Shown here: positions 17,013-25,942 of the stretch, piece after piece | Numbering within the stretch: the stretch's first letter is position 1 | How the letters are laid out: every line of letters starts with the position of its first letter | IMG/VR virus record: IMGVR_UViG_3300050343_000076 | Coordinates: 1 to 40,514 of that record | Origin: a virus | Direction: 5' to 3' (one strand) | DNA: 40,514 nucleotides | Translations under genes and position numbers: made by a program | The notes under the pieces: model-generated | What the model was told of the DNA's origin: nothing | What the model saw: only the letters and a program-made list of their open reading frames with translations | Databases searched by the model: none

Positions 17013-18088
17013 TGGTAAGAGTATATAGAAAAGATGATTTAACAGGTATAGAGTTAGAAGGTACAGGTCTTGAATTAGATAAAATGTTAGCTAATGGCTA
17101 CACAACAGATAAGTCAGAAGCTGTTGCTTTATCTACTACAGCAGGTGGTTCAAACTTTATAGGCGGTGGGGAAGTAACAGACTCTACTCCTATTAAAGAA
17201 GAAGACCTATCTCCTTATAGCAGAGAACAAGCCAAAGTATTATTGCCATACATCACAAAGTTAGACCCAGTACGTGGAGAGAAACTAATAGATTCTTATA
17301 CACAAGGTTTTATTGATACAGGTAAAGCAGAGTTTGCCCTAGCAAATATGCGTTCAACAGTTGAATACAGCGAAATGTTTGAAGGTATTAAAAGAGCTGA
17401 TGGAAGTTTAAGAATGACAGAAGCACAGTACTTACAGAATAAAGAAGCTGTTGCTATTCATTTACAAGAGTATGACCTAGGTGGATATGCAAAAGAAAAC
17501 TTAGATGTAATATTTCCTAAATTATTAGCTAACAATGTTAGTCCTGATGAGTTAAGAAATAGAGTTAAAGCAGTATCAGATACTATAACTTCATTACCTG
17601 AAGAACAGAAAGCACAAGTTCTTGGACAATACTCACAGTATTACTCTGATGAATTAGGAGAGACTGTCGATATGAGTGAATCAGCTTTAGTTGCTATTGC
17701 TATAGACCCTGAAGTTAATGCACAAATACTTTCTAAAAGATTAAACGTATCACAGATAAGTGCAACGTTTGAAAGAGTTAGTGGAGAAGAAATAGATTAT
17801 GACGCAGTACAAAGACTTGTTAGTGGAGGTATCACTTCACAAAGAGCAGCTAGTGAGTTTGAAACAGCTACTGCTAGAGCTATGACTGCTTCAAGATTAG
17901 CTAGAAGATTCGGTAGAGCTAAGACAGAATACTCAGCATTAGAGTTTGCAGAGATGGGTGCAGCACCTGATACACAATTTGCAGAACAAGTTTCAACACT
18001 AGCAGCACAAGCAGAGTCTGAAAGTGCTGTACAGATAGGTGCAAAGAAAACTCAACAAGGTGCAGTAAGTGGCTTGACAGAGGCATAA
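17012..18088 (+). CDS. Unknown helical virion-region protein
   Basis: 358 residues, GTG start sharing a base with the upstream stop. Acidic and helical, with an Ala/Arg-rich C-terminal region (ATARAMTASRLARRFGRA at about residues 286-303) and a Gln/Ala/Ser-rich tail. Last of the large virion genes before the head genes. The promoter for the scaffold and capsid genes begins inside its last codons. Not recognised. Confidence 0.6.
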   Translation: MVRVYRKDDLTGIELEGTGLELDKMLANGYTTDKSEAVALSTTAGGSNFIGGGEVTDSTPIKEEDLSPYSREQAKVLLPYITKLDPVRGEKLIDSYTQGFIDTGKAEFALANMRSTVEYSEMFEGIKRADGSLRMTEAQYLQNKEAVAIHLQEYDLGGYAKENLDVIFPKLLANNVSPDELRNRVKAVSDTITSLPEEQKAQVLGQYSQYYSDELGETVDMSESALVAIAIDPEVNAQILSKRLNVSQISATFERVSGEEIDYDAVQRLVSGGITSQRAASEFETATARAMTASRLARRFGRAKTEYSALEFAEMGAAPDTQFAEQVSTLAAQAESESAVQIGAKKTQQGAVSGLTEA

Positions 18089-18100
18089 ATCTGCTATACT
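18074..18100 (+). promoter_or_regulatory. Promoter of scaffold and capsid genes
   Basis: TTGACA at 18074-18079 and TATACT at 18095-18100 with TG one base before it (extended -10). The spacer is 15 nt, slightly short. It precedes a ~160-nt leader and the two genes needed in the greatest amounts, so a dedicated promoter makes sense. Confidence 0.55.
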
Positions 18101-18104
18101 AATT

Positions 18105-18161
18105 GTAGTGCCTGGCAGGAATCGGCACTTAAAAGATAGGGCTGCATTTCGATAGCACTAC
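18105..18161 (+). ncRNA. Structured leader with alternative pairings
   Basis: Two mutually exclusive stems share the same 5' strand: AGTGCC (18107-18112) pairs with GGCACT (18124-18129), while GTAGTGC (18105-18111) pairs with GCACTAC (18155-18161). Further downstream AATCCC pairs with GGGATT and CTAGC with GCTAG, close to the scaffold start. This is consistent with an attenuator or an autoregulated leader. It matches no riboswitch class I can recognise. Confidence 0.35.
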
Positions 18162-18265
18162 CAAGGTGTGTTGTCTGTATTTTTAAACCCTTGTGAAATC
18201 CCTTTAATTACCTAGCGATTATGTTATGGGATTATTTATATGCTAGAGAAAAGATGGAGATAAAA

Positions 18266-18745
18266 ATGGAAGATATAAACAACTTAGACCAAGCAGCTAC
18301 AGAACAAGCTGAAGATTCTAATGATAATATAAAGCAACTTAGGGATGAGTTTAAAAAACTCAAAGCTGAGAACAAAGCATTCAAGGCTCAGGCTATGGGT
18401 AGCGCTTTAGAGTCATTAGGACTAGAACCTGAAAAAGGTATTGGTAAAGCTGTAACTAAATTATATGAGGGCGAGATGGATGTAACATCTATCAAAGACT
18501 TTGTACAAAATGAGTTTGGTGATGCTATTAATGCTGAACCAGCAGCAGTACCTCAACAAGCAGGTAATGTAGTAGAAGCTCAATCGCGTGTAGAGCAGCT
18601 AAATAAACTTGGTGTAAATGCTGAGCCTACAGACGTAGGTCAAGAATTTATAAATTTCGTTAGAAATTCCAACACAAAACCAGGAGATTCTATCAATGCA
18701 AAATTGCGTATGATGGAAACTCTTAAACAACAAGATAAAAAATAA
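18266..18745 (+). CDS. Capsid scaffolding protein
   Basis: 159 residues from the ATG at 18266, which has GGAG 6 nt upstream; an earlier in-frame ATG at 18221 lacks a site. Acidic and helical, with a coiled coil at about residues 20-45 (IKQLRDEFKKLKAENKAFKAQ) and a Gln/Ala-rich linker near 95-110. Composition, size, and place directly before the major capsid gene fit a scaffold that guides prohead assembly and then leaves. The short helical C-terminus would bind the capsid subunit. No sequence-level family match claimed. Confidence 0.75.
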   Translation: MEDINNLDQAATEQAEDSNDNIKQLRDEFKKLKAENKAFKAQAMGSALESLGLEPEKGIGKAVTKLYEGEMDVTSIKDFVQNEFGDAINAEPAAVPQQAGNVVEAQSRVEQLNKLGVNAEPTDVGQEFINFVRNSNTKPGDSINAKLRMMETLKQQDKK

Positions 18746-18764
18746 TTTATAGGAGAAGATAAAA

Positions 18765-19883
18765 ATGGCAGACATATCGTTAACAAACAGTACGATTTAT
18801 GCACAAAATATTAATAACTTCGCTGGTGAATTGTTCAAAGTCGGTGGTCAAAGAACACCTTTATTATCCGCAGCTGGTGGATTAAACGGTGGTAAGACAT
18901 TAAACTCTACATTTTGGCAAGTCCAAGTAGAAGATAATGCTACCGTTTCATCTGAACCAACTAAAGGACAAGAAGGTGCAGCACCTACAGAATACCTTGG
19001 AAGAGACAGAGCTGCATACACATATGTAACTCAGATTTTTCATAAAGGTGTACAAATGACCTATACCGCTTTGGCATCTACCCAAAATCAAAACCCATTT
19101 GATTTATCAGCAAACGCTGCGAACTCTTCAGACGGAGACGGAACAACAACAGCTGGTGACAAATTGGCTTTATTTGGTGGTAGCCCAGTGGCAGACGAAT
19201 TTGCTTTCCAGATGGAAAAAGCAATGGAAAAAGTAGCAAGAGAAGTTGAGTGGTTTGCATTCAATGGTTCTTTCTCAGATGGTGCTAACGTAACACCTGG
19301 GTCAGGAACAAGAGAAATGTACGGTCTTGATGTATGGATTACCATAGGCAAGAACGCTAACAACGCTGCTGCAGTTAACCCATTAGGTGGTAACTGTTTC
19401 TACAATGACGCTTCAGGTGACGGAACTGGTTCAAGTCAAGTCATCTCTTTCGCAACTATATCAGGTGCGTTAAAGAGAATGTATGACAACCATGCTCCAA
19501 TGTCGCAACCTGTACTATGCGTTAGTCCAAAGCAATTACTAGACCTTAACAACGAGCTTGTTAAAGGTACAGTTGATATAGCAGGAGCAATCATTCCTAG
19601 AGATAGAAATGTTGCTGGTATAGATATTGATACAGTCATTACACCATTCGGTTCAATCGGATTGATGGTTATTGACCCAGATATCATGCCAACAGGCACT
19701 GCTTTCATCTTAGACTTAGCTTACATACAACCAGTATTCACAAATATCCCAGGATATGGAACTGTGTTCGTACGTGACATTGACCAAGATGCAAACGCTA
19801 GAATTGGTAAAGCAATTTATATGGAGATGGGATTCGAGTTCGGACCTCCTTCATACCATTGTAAAATTCAATCAGTAGCTTAA
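18765..19883 (+). CDS. Major capsid protein (SU10/DUF5309 type)
   Basis: 372 residues, AGGAG site upstream. The overall pattern matches the SU10-like (DUF5309) capsid family of the HK97 fold: an N-terminal arm; TQIFHKGVQMTYTALAS before a long helix with KAMEKVAREVEWFAFNG (the E-loop to spine-helix region, about residues 150-168); REMYGLDVWI; then a strand-rich axial domain with VITPFGSIGLMVIDPDIMP and a conserved C-terminal strand containing YMEMGFEFGPPSYHCKI. It forms the icosahedral shell. Codon use here is slightly richer in C-ending codons than in its neighbours, as expected for a highly expressed gene. Confidence 0.9.
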   Translation: MADISLTNSTIYAQNINNFAGELFKVGGQRTPLLSAAGGLNGGKTLNSTFWQVQVEDNATVSSEPTKGQEGAAPTEYLGRDRAAYTYVTQIFHKGVQMTYTALASTQNQNPFDLSANAANSSDGDGTTTAGDKLALFGGSPVADEFAFQMEKAMEKVAREVEWFAFNGSFSDGANVTPGSGTREMYGLDVWITIGKNANNAAAVNPLGGNCFYNDASGDGTGSSQVISFATISGALKRMYDNHAPMSQPVLCVSPKQLLDLNNELVKGTVDIAGAIIPRDRNVAGIDIDTVITPFGSIGLMVIDPDIMPTGTAFILDLAYIQPVFTNIPGYGTVFVRDIDQDANARIGKAIYMEMGFEFGPPSYHCKIQSVA

Positions 19884-19892
19884 ATAATAATT

Positions 19893-19930
19893 GAAGATTA
19901 GGGTGGAACTCCACCTCCGCCCTTATCTTC
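19893..19930 (+). other. Hairpin after the capsid gene
   Basis: GAAGATTAGGG (19893-19903) pairs with CCCTTATCTTC (19920-19930) with one mismatch. The loop contains a competing GGTGGA/TCCACC pairing. There is no T-run, so it is more likely an RNA-stabilising, processing or partial-attenuation element than a full terminator. That would let capsid mRNA exceed downstream tail mRNA. Confidence 0.45.
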
Positions 19931-19948
19931 TGCTATAGTAAGGAAGAT

Positions 19949-20281
19949 ATGATTAAATCAAAAACAGCTTTAATAGATATATCTGCAGACAATAACAACT
20001 CTTTAGGAGTACAAACTGAAGGTATGTTGCTTTGTGGCATTCAATTCCCTGCAGCCATGACAGGTTCTAATATTACATTTGACTTTGCAATGGATAACAG
20101 CACATGGGTAGATGTAACAGAAACAGATGGTACTGCAGTTACATACGTAGTAACAGCAGGAGACATGGTAAGAGTAGACCCTAGTGGTTGGGCTTTTGCT
20201 AGTAATGGCTACATAAGAGTTACATCCGATGGAAACGAAGCAGCAGATAGAAGTTTAACATTACACTTTAGACATAGTTAG
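19949..20281 (+). CDS. Putative capsid decoration protein
   Basis: 110 residues with AAGGA upstream. It is almost wholly beta and rich in Thr, Asp and Asn: SNITFDFAMDNSTWVDVTETDG, then GYIRVTSDG. That style is common in small surface decoration or head-fibre-like phage proteins. Its position directly after the capsid gene supports this. No specific family recognised. Confidence 0.55.
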   Translation: MIKSKTALIDISADNNNSLGVQTEGMLLCGIQFPAAMTGSNITFDFAMDNSTWVDVTETDGTAVTYVVTAGDMVRVDPSGWAFASNGYIRVTSDGNEAADRSLTLHFRHS

Positions 20282-20289
20282 GAGAACCA

Positions 20290-21285
20290 ATGGCTAATAT
20301 TGGTAATCTAGTAGATAGAACCTATAGAGAGTATCTAGAACCTATGGATGATGTTGTTAGCTATACAACGCTATCAACGTCTATGAATGATTCAGTAACA
20401 TCTGTTGTATTCAATGGAGATTTATTATCTGTAGAAGAAGAAGATGCTTTAGACGCAGGTGCAATAATAGAAATAGGTCAAGAACTTTTAATATGTACTG
20501 ACCTCAATGCTGTAACTAATACAATTACAGTTACTAGAGCAGCTAGAGGAACTACTGCAGCTAGTCATACAGCAGGAGACTTAATAAAAATAGCTCCACC
20601 GTTCCCACGTAAGAATGTATTTGATGCTGTATGTGACCAGATTAAAAACTTATACCCAACTTTATTCGCTACAGAAACATTAGAAGTTGTTGTTGGAGAT
20701 GGATTTACTTTATTAGGTTCTTACTCAGCTCCAGGAACTAATAACTATTTAGTAGCACCTATAAAATCTATATCACAGTACACAGACTTTGCTGCTAATT
20801 CAGATTCAACAAATGTTGTATTTAGAGGAGTAGCTGTTGAATTAATAGACTTACCAAACCCTTTTACTTATACAGATGATACCTCTACAGAAAGAACAAT
20901 TACTTATACAACAGGTCCTGACGTAGTACACGCATTACAATTTTCAGGTATAGCATCAGGTCATACTGCATATGTAACATTTAAAAAGAAATTTATTGAC
21001 CCGACTGCAGAAACAGACACGCTTGCCACAGTAGGATTAGAAGATGAATATGAACCTATTATCATGGCTGGTGTCGCTGCACATATGCTTAGTGGTAGGG
21101 ATATTCCTACTGCAACAACTGATTACATAACTGACCAACTTTCTACATCAAGTTTCCCAGTTGATTCAGCAACAAGAATAAGAAACTCTTTATTGAGTTA
21201 TCAGAGAGCTTTAATACAACAAGCTAGAAAAGACTTAAGAGCTAGGTATCCAGAACCAGTTTCAATAAACAATATAGTGTACTAA
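20290..21285 (+). CDS. Head-tail connector / adaptor-like protein
   Basis: 331 residues, AGGAG site. The N-terminal ~110 residues include a beta segment ending in TITVTRAARGTTAASHTAGD, a motif common in phage structural proteins (also present in variant form in the protein at 23259). The middle is beta-rich. A helical C-terminus (residues about 235-325) has EPIIMAGVAAHMLSGRD and an Arg/Gln-rich helix, which resembles adaptor proteins that dock on the portal. Gene order (capsid, decoration, this, tail) agrees. Confidence 0.6.
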   Translation: MANIGNLVDRTYREYLEPMDDVVSYTTLSTSMNDSVTSVVFNGDLLSVEEEDALDAGAIIEIGQELLICTDLNAVTNTITVTRAARGTTAASHTAGDLIKIAPPFPRKNVFDAVCDQIKNLYPTLFATETLEVVVGDGFTLLGSYSAPGTNNYLVAPIKSISQYTDFAANSDSTNVVFRGVAVELIDLPNPFTYTDDTSTERTITYTTGPDVVHALQFSGIASGHTAYVTFKKKFIDPTAETDTLATVGLEDEYEPIIMAGVAAHMLSGRDIPTATTDYITDQLSTSSFPVDSATRIRNSLLSYQRALIQQARKDLRARYPEPVSINNIVY

Positions 21286-23258
21286 TGCCTAGAGTAGCTA
21301 CAACTATAAACACTTCTAACCCAAAGCGTTATGGGTATGATGTAAGAATTGATGATATATTACTTCGTTCTGCTGCTGGTCCAGGTAGAGAAATGCAGAT
21401 ACAATCATCAGATGTACAAGAACAAGGTATTAATGTAAGACAAAATGCAGAGGACTTTACTTCTAACTTAGGTCGTATCTATTCAAGAAATAATTTTACA
21501 GGTGGACAAGGACTAGACACAGCACATAGAGCTAATGGTACACCTAAAGATACAACAAGATTTTGGGATAGCAAAGGTGTAGATGTCTTTCATGGAGATG
21601 ATGAAACTTCTTATCACACACACTTGTTATTTACCACAGCAGACAAAGGTATAAACTTTTCTGCTAGTAATAACTACATAGCACAAACAACTAATGGTGA
21701 CTTGTATGTTACAGACGCTGCTAAGATTTATAAATCCACAAACAATGGCTCTACATGGGCAGAGGTATCTACAGGTCTTACTATAAATTACAACTTTACT
21801 GGTATAGCTTCAGTAGGAGATATGATATTTGCTACTACAGCTAACAGTACAACACACTCAGAACTTATTAAGTTTGATGGTGCGTCTACTTGGTCAGAAG
21901 AATCAACAGCACAATCTTCATCAGGTGGTTTAAATGGTATTTGGTTTGCAAAAGGACAATTAGTATTTAGTGGAGATGATGGCACAGTAGAAAGAGTATG
22001 GGCAGTAAGTCCATTTAATAAAACTTGGTCAGGTTCTGACTTAGCAGATGGAGATGCAATCATAACTTTCGAGGATTCTCACCATGTATCACAAGTTGTA
22101 GATGCAGGTGCAGTAGTCTTAGTTGCTTCTACTAATGGAGATATATATTCTCTTAAAGATATAGCAGGAACTTTTACTCTTAAAGGACAAACAAACATAC
22201 CCTTTGAAGAAGTACACTCTATAGCTGCAGCAGAAGGTATTGTATTTTTTGGTACAAAAGAATTTTCAAGAGATGTAGGTAGATTCTATCGTGCAGACTT
22301 AACAGTTGCAGATGACTTATATGTACTAGCTAACAGACAATTAGTAAAAGAATGGGTTATATCAGGAGTAGATACAACACCTAAGTTTATGTTTGTTACA
22401 AGAGATAGTGTTTATTGTGGAGTAAAAGAAAGCGGTAGTGAAAGTTACTTGTGGAGATATTACTTACCTACTGCAGGATTCGCTAGAGATTTAGAGATGG
22501 GAGCATCAGGTCTTATTACAGGTATAACCAATTCAAGTGGTAAGTTTGTTATAGCTGTAGCAGGACAAGATATATTCTTAGAAACATCTACATACGAACT
22601 TGAAGGTTATCTTATAATGTCAGCAGCAGATTTCTTTACAGCAGAAAGTAAACAGTTTGTTGGTGCAGAAATATCTACCTTTTCGTTACCTAACAATACA
22701 TCAGTAGAGCTTTATTACTCTACTAAGTTTGAAGCATTAGACAATCCTACAGATGGTTCATTCCAATTAGCATTGGACCAAGCTGCAGGTTTTGGAGATA
22801 CAGAAAAACAAATAGCAGAAGTATCAAGGTACATAGTTGGTAAAGTAATACTTAAATCAGAAGCAGGTGTAGATACACCTAAGCTAAAGTCAGTACAGTT
22901 TCGTGCATTGGCTAGACCTGAATTAGTAGTAGCACAGATACCTATAAACATATCAGACAGAGTAGAAAGACCTGGAAGAAAACCTGTAAAGGTTAAAGGT
23001 TTAGGAGATACATTGTATTCAGCGTTGCGTTCTAAAGAAGGTGACTCTGTAACACTAGAGTTATTTGACCCTGCAGAAATTATAAGAGGTGTAGTAGAAA
23101 GAATTAGTTACCCAATTAATTCTAATGTTGAAAGAGGAAGCGTAACACAGTATGCTATAATTACTGTGCGTGGAACTAGACAACCTACTATCACAGATGT
23201 GACAAGTACTGAAGTGTTTGGTATTAACGCATTAGGATTAATGAGATTTGGAGCTTAA
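21285..23258 (+). CDS. Beta-propeller tail protein
   Basis: 657 residues. From about residue 100 to 420 there are repeated units of the form GDLYVTD.AKIYKSTNNGSTW, GDMIFATT, GQLVFSGDDG and GDIYSLKD. These are typical of a WD/BNR-like beta-propeller. A beta-rich C-terminal domain follows. In podoviruses a propeller protein of this size often forms the tail tube or nozzle under the adaptor. The gene overlaps the adaptor by one base and the following TTG start is adjacent, so they are co-expressed. Exact role inferred from position and architecture. Confidence 0.65.
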   Translation: MPRVATTINTSNPKRYGYDVRIDDILLRSAAGPGREMQIQSSDVQEQGINVRQNAEDFTSNLGRIYSRNNFTGGQGLDTAHRANGTPKDTTRFWDSKGVDVFHGDDETSYHTHLLFTTADKGINFSASNNYIAQTTNGDLYVTDAAKIYKSTNNGSTWAEVSTGLTINYNFTGIASVGDMIFATTANSTTHSELIKFDGASTWSEESTAQSSSGGLNGIWFAKGQLVFSGDDGTVERVWAVSPFNKTWSGSDLADGDAIITFEDSHHVSQVVDAGAVVLVASTNGDIYSLKDIAGTFTLKGQTNIPFEEVHSIAAAEGIVFFGTKEFSRDVGRFYRADLTVADDLYVLANRQLVKEWVISGVDTTPKFMFVTRDSVYCGVKESGSESYLWRYYLPTAGFARDLEMGASGLITGITNSSGKFVIAVAGQDIFLETSTYELEGYLIMSAADFFTAESKQFVGAEISTFSLPNNTSVELYYSTKFEALDNPTDGSFQLALDQAAGFGDTEKQIAEVSRYIVGKVILKSEAGVDTPKLKSVQFRALARPELVVAQIPINISDRVERPGRKPVKVKGLGDTLYSALRSKEGDSVTLELFDPAEIIRGVVERISYPINSNVERGSVTQYAIITVRGTRQPTITDVTSTEVFGINALGLMRFGA

Positions 23259-23828
23259 TTGACAGCACAAGAAGTAAAATTTAGTAACTTTTATGAGAGT
23301 ACTTTGAATGGTATTCTTGCATCAGGAGCAACATCAGCAACACTTACAGCAGCACCTACATCAGATGGTACATCTGCTATTGCTGCACCTTATTACATTG
23401 TTATAGACCCTGACAATGCTTCTAACAGAGAAGTAGTTTTAGTTACTGCAGCGTCAACAACAACTCTTTCTACTATCACTAGAGATGTAGAAGGTAGACA
23501 TTCAACAGACCCTACACATACATCAGGAACAGTAGTTCGTATGGCAGTTGTTAAAGAAATGTTTGAAGATTTACATGACAGAGTAGATGCAGGTTTAACA
23601 GCTTCATCTTCAGCAGTATTCACAAATAAAACTTTTGATGTTGAAGCAACAGGTAACTCTATATCTAACATAGATGTAGCTGACTTAAAGTCAGGCGTAC
23701 TAGATACAGACATTAGTTCTGTTAGTGGTAGTGATGATACATTAGCTTCAGCAAAAGCAGTAAAGTCTTATGTTGATACACAAGTCAACACAAAGGCATC
23801 TTTAGGTATAGTAATAGCGTTGTCATAA
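23259..23828 (+). CDS. Tail-associated or fibre protein
   Basis: 189 residues, TTG start with GGAG 7 nt upstream. The N-terminal half has a domain with VVLVTAASTTTLSTITRDVEGRHSTDPTHTSG, the same motif type as in the connector at 20290. The C-terminal half has the fibre-like segment ASSSAVFTNKTFDVEATGNS and a run DTLASAKAVKSYVDTQ typical of phage fibre and trimerisation-adjacent regions. Likely a virion attachment component. Confidence 0.6.
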   Translation: MTAQEVKFSNFYESTLNGILASGATSATLTAAPTSDGTSAIAAPYYIVIDPDNASNREVVLVTAASTTTLSTITRDVEGRHSTDPTHTSGTVVRMAVVKEMFEDLHDRVDAGLTASSSAVFTNKTFDVEATGNSISNIDVADLKSGVLDTDISSVSGSDDTLASAKAVKSYVDTQVNTKASLGIVIALS

Positions 23829-24025
23829 TGTCAATGTTAATAATGCTCAAAGAAGGTGGAAGTCTAGGAATAGACACCATTGGTAATAAACCTATAGACG
23901 AAGATATAGATTTACTACCTGATGCAGGAGGTACACAAACTCTTGCATTTAGAGTAATAACAAATAGTATTTCTGTTACTAGTAGCACAAGCAGTAAAGC
24001 TCGTGCTATAGTTATAGGAGTATAG
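23828..24025 (+). CDS. Small tail-region protein
   Basis: 65 residues, ATG coupled to the upstream stop. Hydrophobic N-terminus (MSMLIMLKEGG) then Thr/Ser-rich beta strands. Not recognised. It sits in the fibre gene cluster and is probably a virion minor component. Confidence 0.5.
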   Translation: MSMLIMLKEGGSLGIDTIGNKPIDEDIDLLPDAGGTQTLAFRVITNSISVTSSTSSKARAIVIGV

Positions 24026-24041
24026 AATTATGGAGATATAA

Positions 24042-24380
24042 ATGGCAGAAGTATTTAAGAACAATAATGGAGTCGCAGTTACAAACTCTGTACAAGATTT
24101 GTATGCAGCACCTTCAGGCAAAACAGTTATTGTATTAAGTTTGCGTGTAACTAACATTGATGGTTCAGCAGCAGATACAGTTACTGTTAATGTAACAAAC
24201 AGTTCAAATACTAACATGGCTCATCTCGCAAGTACTATAGAAGTTCCTGCTGACAGCACATTAGAATTAGCAGGTGCTAGTAAATTAGTACTAGAAGCAA
24301 CAGAAAAACTACGAATAGTAGGAGCTGCTTCATCAGGAGATTTAGAGGCATTTGTAAGCGTTTTAGAAATAGACAACTAG
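24042..24380 (+). CDS. Small beta-rich tail or fibre protein
   Basis: 112 residues with GGAG upstream. All-beta pattern with alternating Val/Thr (VIVLSLRVTNIDG, TVTVNVTNSSN, DSTLELAGASKLVLE). Similar in style to the decoration protein at 19949 and to small tail proteins that form jelly-roll-like folds. Function inferred from composition and neighbours only. Confidence 0.55.
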   Translation: MAEVFKNNNGVAVTNSVQDLYAAPSGKTVIVLSLRVTNIDGSAADTVTVNVTNSSNTNMAHLASTIEVPADSTLELAGASKLVLEATEKLRIVGAASSGDLEAFVSVLEIDN

Positions 24381-24389
24381 GAGAAATAA

Positions 24390-25352
24390 GTGTCAAGAAC
24401 TAACGACCATGGTTATGTTGGTGCTAAACCTTTAACCTCAAAGTCAAAAAACACAGGTGTATTTACACCAACAGAACAAAATATTTTAAATGAACAAGGC
24501 AAACTTGCTAAACCAGGTAATACTGCCATGATAGATTTAATCGTAGTCGCAGGAGGCGGTGGCGGTGGTCGTGGTCAAGGTTATGGTGGCGGAGCAGGTG
24601 GTGGTGCAGGTGGATTTAGACAAACAACTACAAGAACAGTTGCTAGAGGTGCTAGTTATACAATTACAGTAGGTGCAGGTGGCGCTCATGGTTATAACTC
24701 TGCAGGAGGTTCAGCTTCTTCTTTTGACACTAATGGAACTTCTTATGAAAGTTCAGGTGGCGGAAGGGTTCACGCTTTTAATGTTGGCAACACAGGTGGT
24801 TCAGGTGGCGGAGGTCATCATAATGGTAATGGTAACTGTGTTGGTGGCGGTGCAGGTAATGTAGGTGGATATTCACCAAGCGAAGGAAATAATGGCGGTT
24901 CATCAGGTGCATCTAATGGTGCAGGTGGTGGCGGTGGAGGCGGCAAAGGTGGCGTCGGTTCAAGTTGTGGTACATCTCAAAATGGTCGTGCAGGTGGTTC
25001 AGGTGCTTCTACTGTTATAACTGGTTCAGAAGAATGGTTTGCAGAAGGTGGCGGTGCAGGAGGCGGAGCTACTTCAACAGCAGGTGGTTCAGGTAGAAAC
25101 CACGCAGGTTCTGGAGGATTTTCAAATGGAGCTAATGCTACAGCAGTTGCAGCAGATGATAATTATGGCGGCGGTGGAGGCGGTGGATGTCAAAATGGTT
25201 CAGCTAATGGTAGTAATGGTGGTTCAGGTTCAGTTCTTTTAAAAATAGCTAACTCTGATTTACCACTTTCAACTACAGGTACTGTAACTACACATACAGT
25301 CGGAGATAATACAACATATTGGTTTAAATCAACAGGAAGCATTACTTTCTAA
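24390..25352 (+). CDS. Glycine-rich adhesin-like protein
   Basis: 320 residues, GTG start with AGGAG. After a ~45-residue N-terminus (TPTEQNILNEQGKL) and a short strand (MIDLIVVAG), about 220 residues are dominated by Gly in runs such as GGGGGG and GGAGGGAGG, with Ser, Asn, His and Ala. It closes with a beta C-terminus (TVGDNTTYWFKSTGSITF). Gly-rich domains of this kind begin with IvVAGGGgGG and occur in phage fibre tips; in T4-like phages polyglycine-II sandwiches bind receptors. A receptor-binding role at the tail tip is a fair inference. Confidence 0.65.
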   Translation: MSRTNDHGYVGAKPLTSKSKNTGVFTPTEQNILNEQGKLAKPGNTAMIDLIVVAGGGGGGRGQGYGGGAGGGAGGFRQTTTRTVARGASYTITVGAGGAHGYNSAGGSASSFDTNGTSYESSGGGRVHAFNVGNTGGSGGGGHHNGNGNCVGGGAGNVGGYSPSEGNNGGSSGASNGAGGGGGGGKGGVGSSCGTSQNGRAGGSGASTVITGSEEWFAEGGGAGGGATSTAGGSGRNHAGSGGFSNGANATAVAADDNYGGGGGGGCQNGSANGSNGGSGSVLLKIANSDLPLSTTGTVTTHTVGDNTTYWFKSTGSITF

Positions 25353-25924
25353 TGGCACATTTTGCACAGCTAAATTCAGATAATGAAATTTTACAAGTTA
25401 TTGTTGTTGGAAATCCTGATACAGCAGACAGTGATGGTGTAGAACAAGAAAGTATTGGTATTGCTTTTTGTCAATCTTTATTTGGAGATGACACTACATG
25501 GGTACAAACATCTTATAATAAAAACATGAGAGGTAACTATGCAGAAGTTGGTGGAACTTATGATGCAGATGCAGATGTTTTCAAACCAGTTCAATCCTTT
25601 CCAAGTTGGATTTGGAACTCAACAAATTTAGAATGGGAAGCACCTATAGCAGTTCCTGAAGGATATTTAAACTATGGATGGAATGAAGCTGCTTATCAAG
25701 CAGATAACACACAAGGTTGGGAAGAACTTTATCATTATCCACAATGGGTACAAAATAAAATATGGATATGGAATATAGACTTACAAGTATTTGAAGCAGT
25801 ACAACCTTATCCTAGTTGGACACAAAACGAGAATGGTTTATGGACAGCACCAGTAGCTTATCCTGATAGTGGTAACTGGGATTGGTCAGAACAAAATCAA
25901 CAATGGGAAGAATATACTGAATAG
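25352..25924 (+). CDS. Trp-rich marine-phage tail protein
   Basis: 190 residues. The N-terminus (MAHFAQLNSDNEILQVIVVGN, then FCQSLFGDDTTWVQTSYNKNMRGNYA) is a family I recognise from many marine phages, where it is a small virion or fibre-associated protein. The C-terminal ~100 residues contain three imperfect repeats with the core (F/Y)P(S/Q)W followed by a strand and W.A.P or equivalent, at about residues 76, 129 and 150. The ATG overlaps the stop of the Gly-rich gene, suggesting the two act together, perhaps as fibre and chaperone or cap. Confidence 0.65.
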   Translation: MAHFAQLNSDNEILQVIVVGNPDTADSDGVEQESIGIAFCQSLFGDDTTWVQTSYNKNMRGNYAEVGGTYDADADVFKPVQSFPSWIWNSTNLEWEAPIAVPEGYLNYGWNEAAYQADNTQGWEELYHYPQWVQNKIWIWNIDLQVFEAVQPYPSWTQNENGLWTAPVAYPDSGNWDWSEQNQQWEEYTE

Positions 25925-25942
25925 TTAGTATTATAGGTGGAG

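Noticed and set aside
24673-25242. Two Val/Met/Gln-rich open frames inside the Gly-rich gene
   Set aside because: Frame shadows of GGN repeats, lacking starts with ribosome sites.
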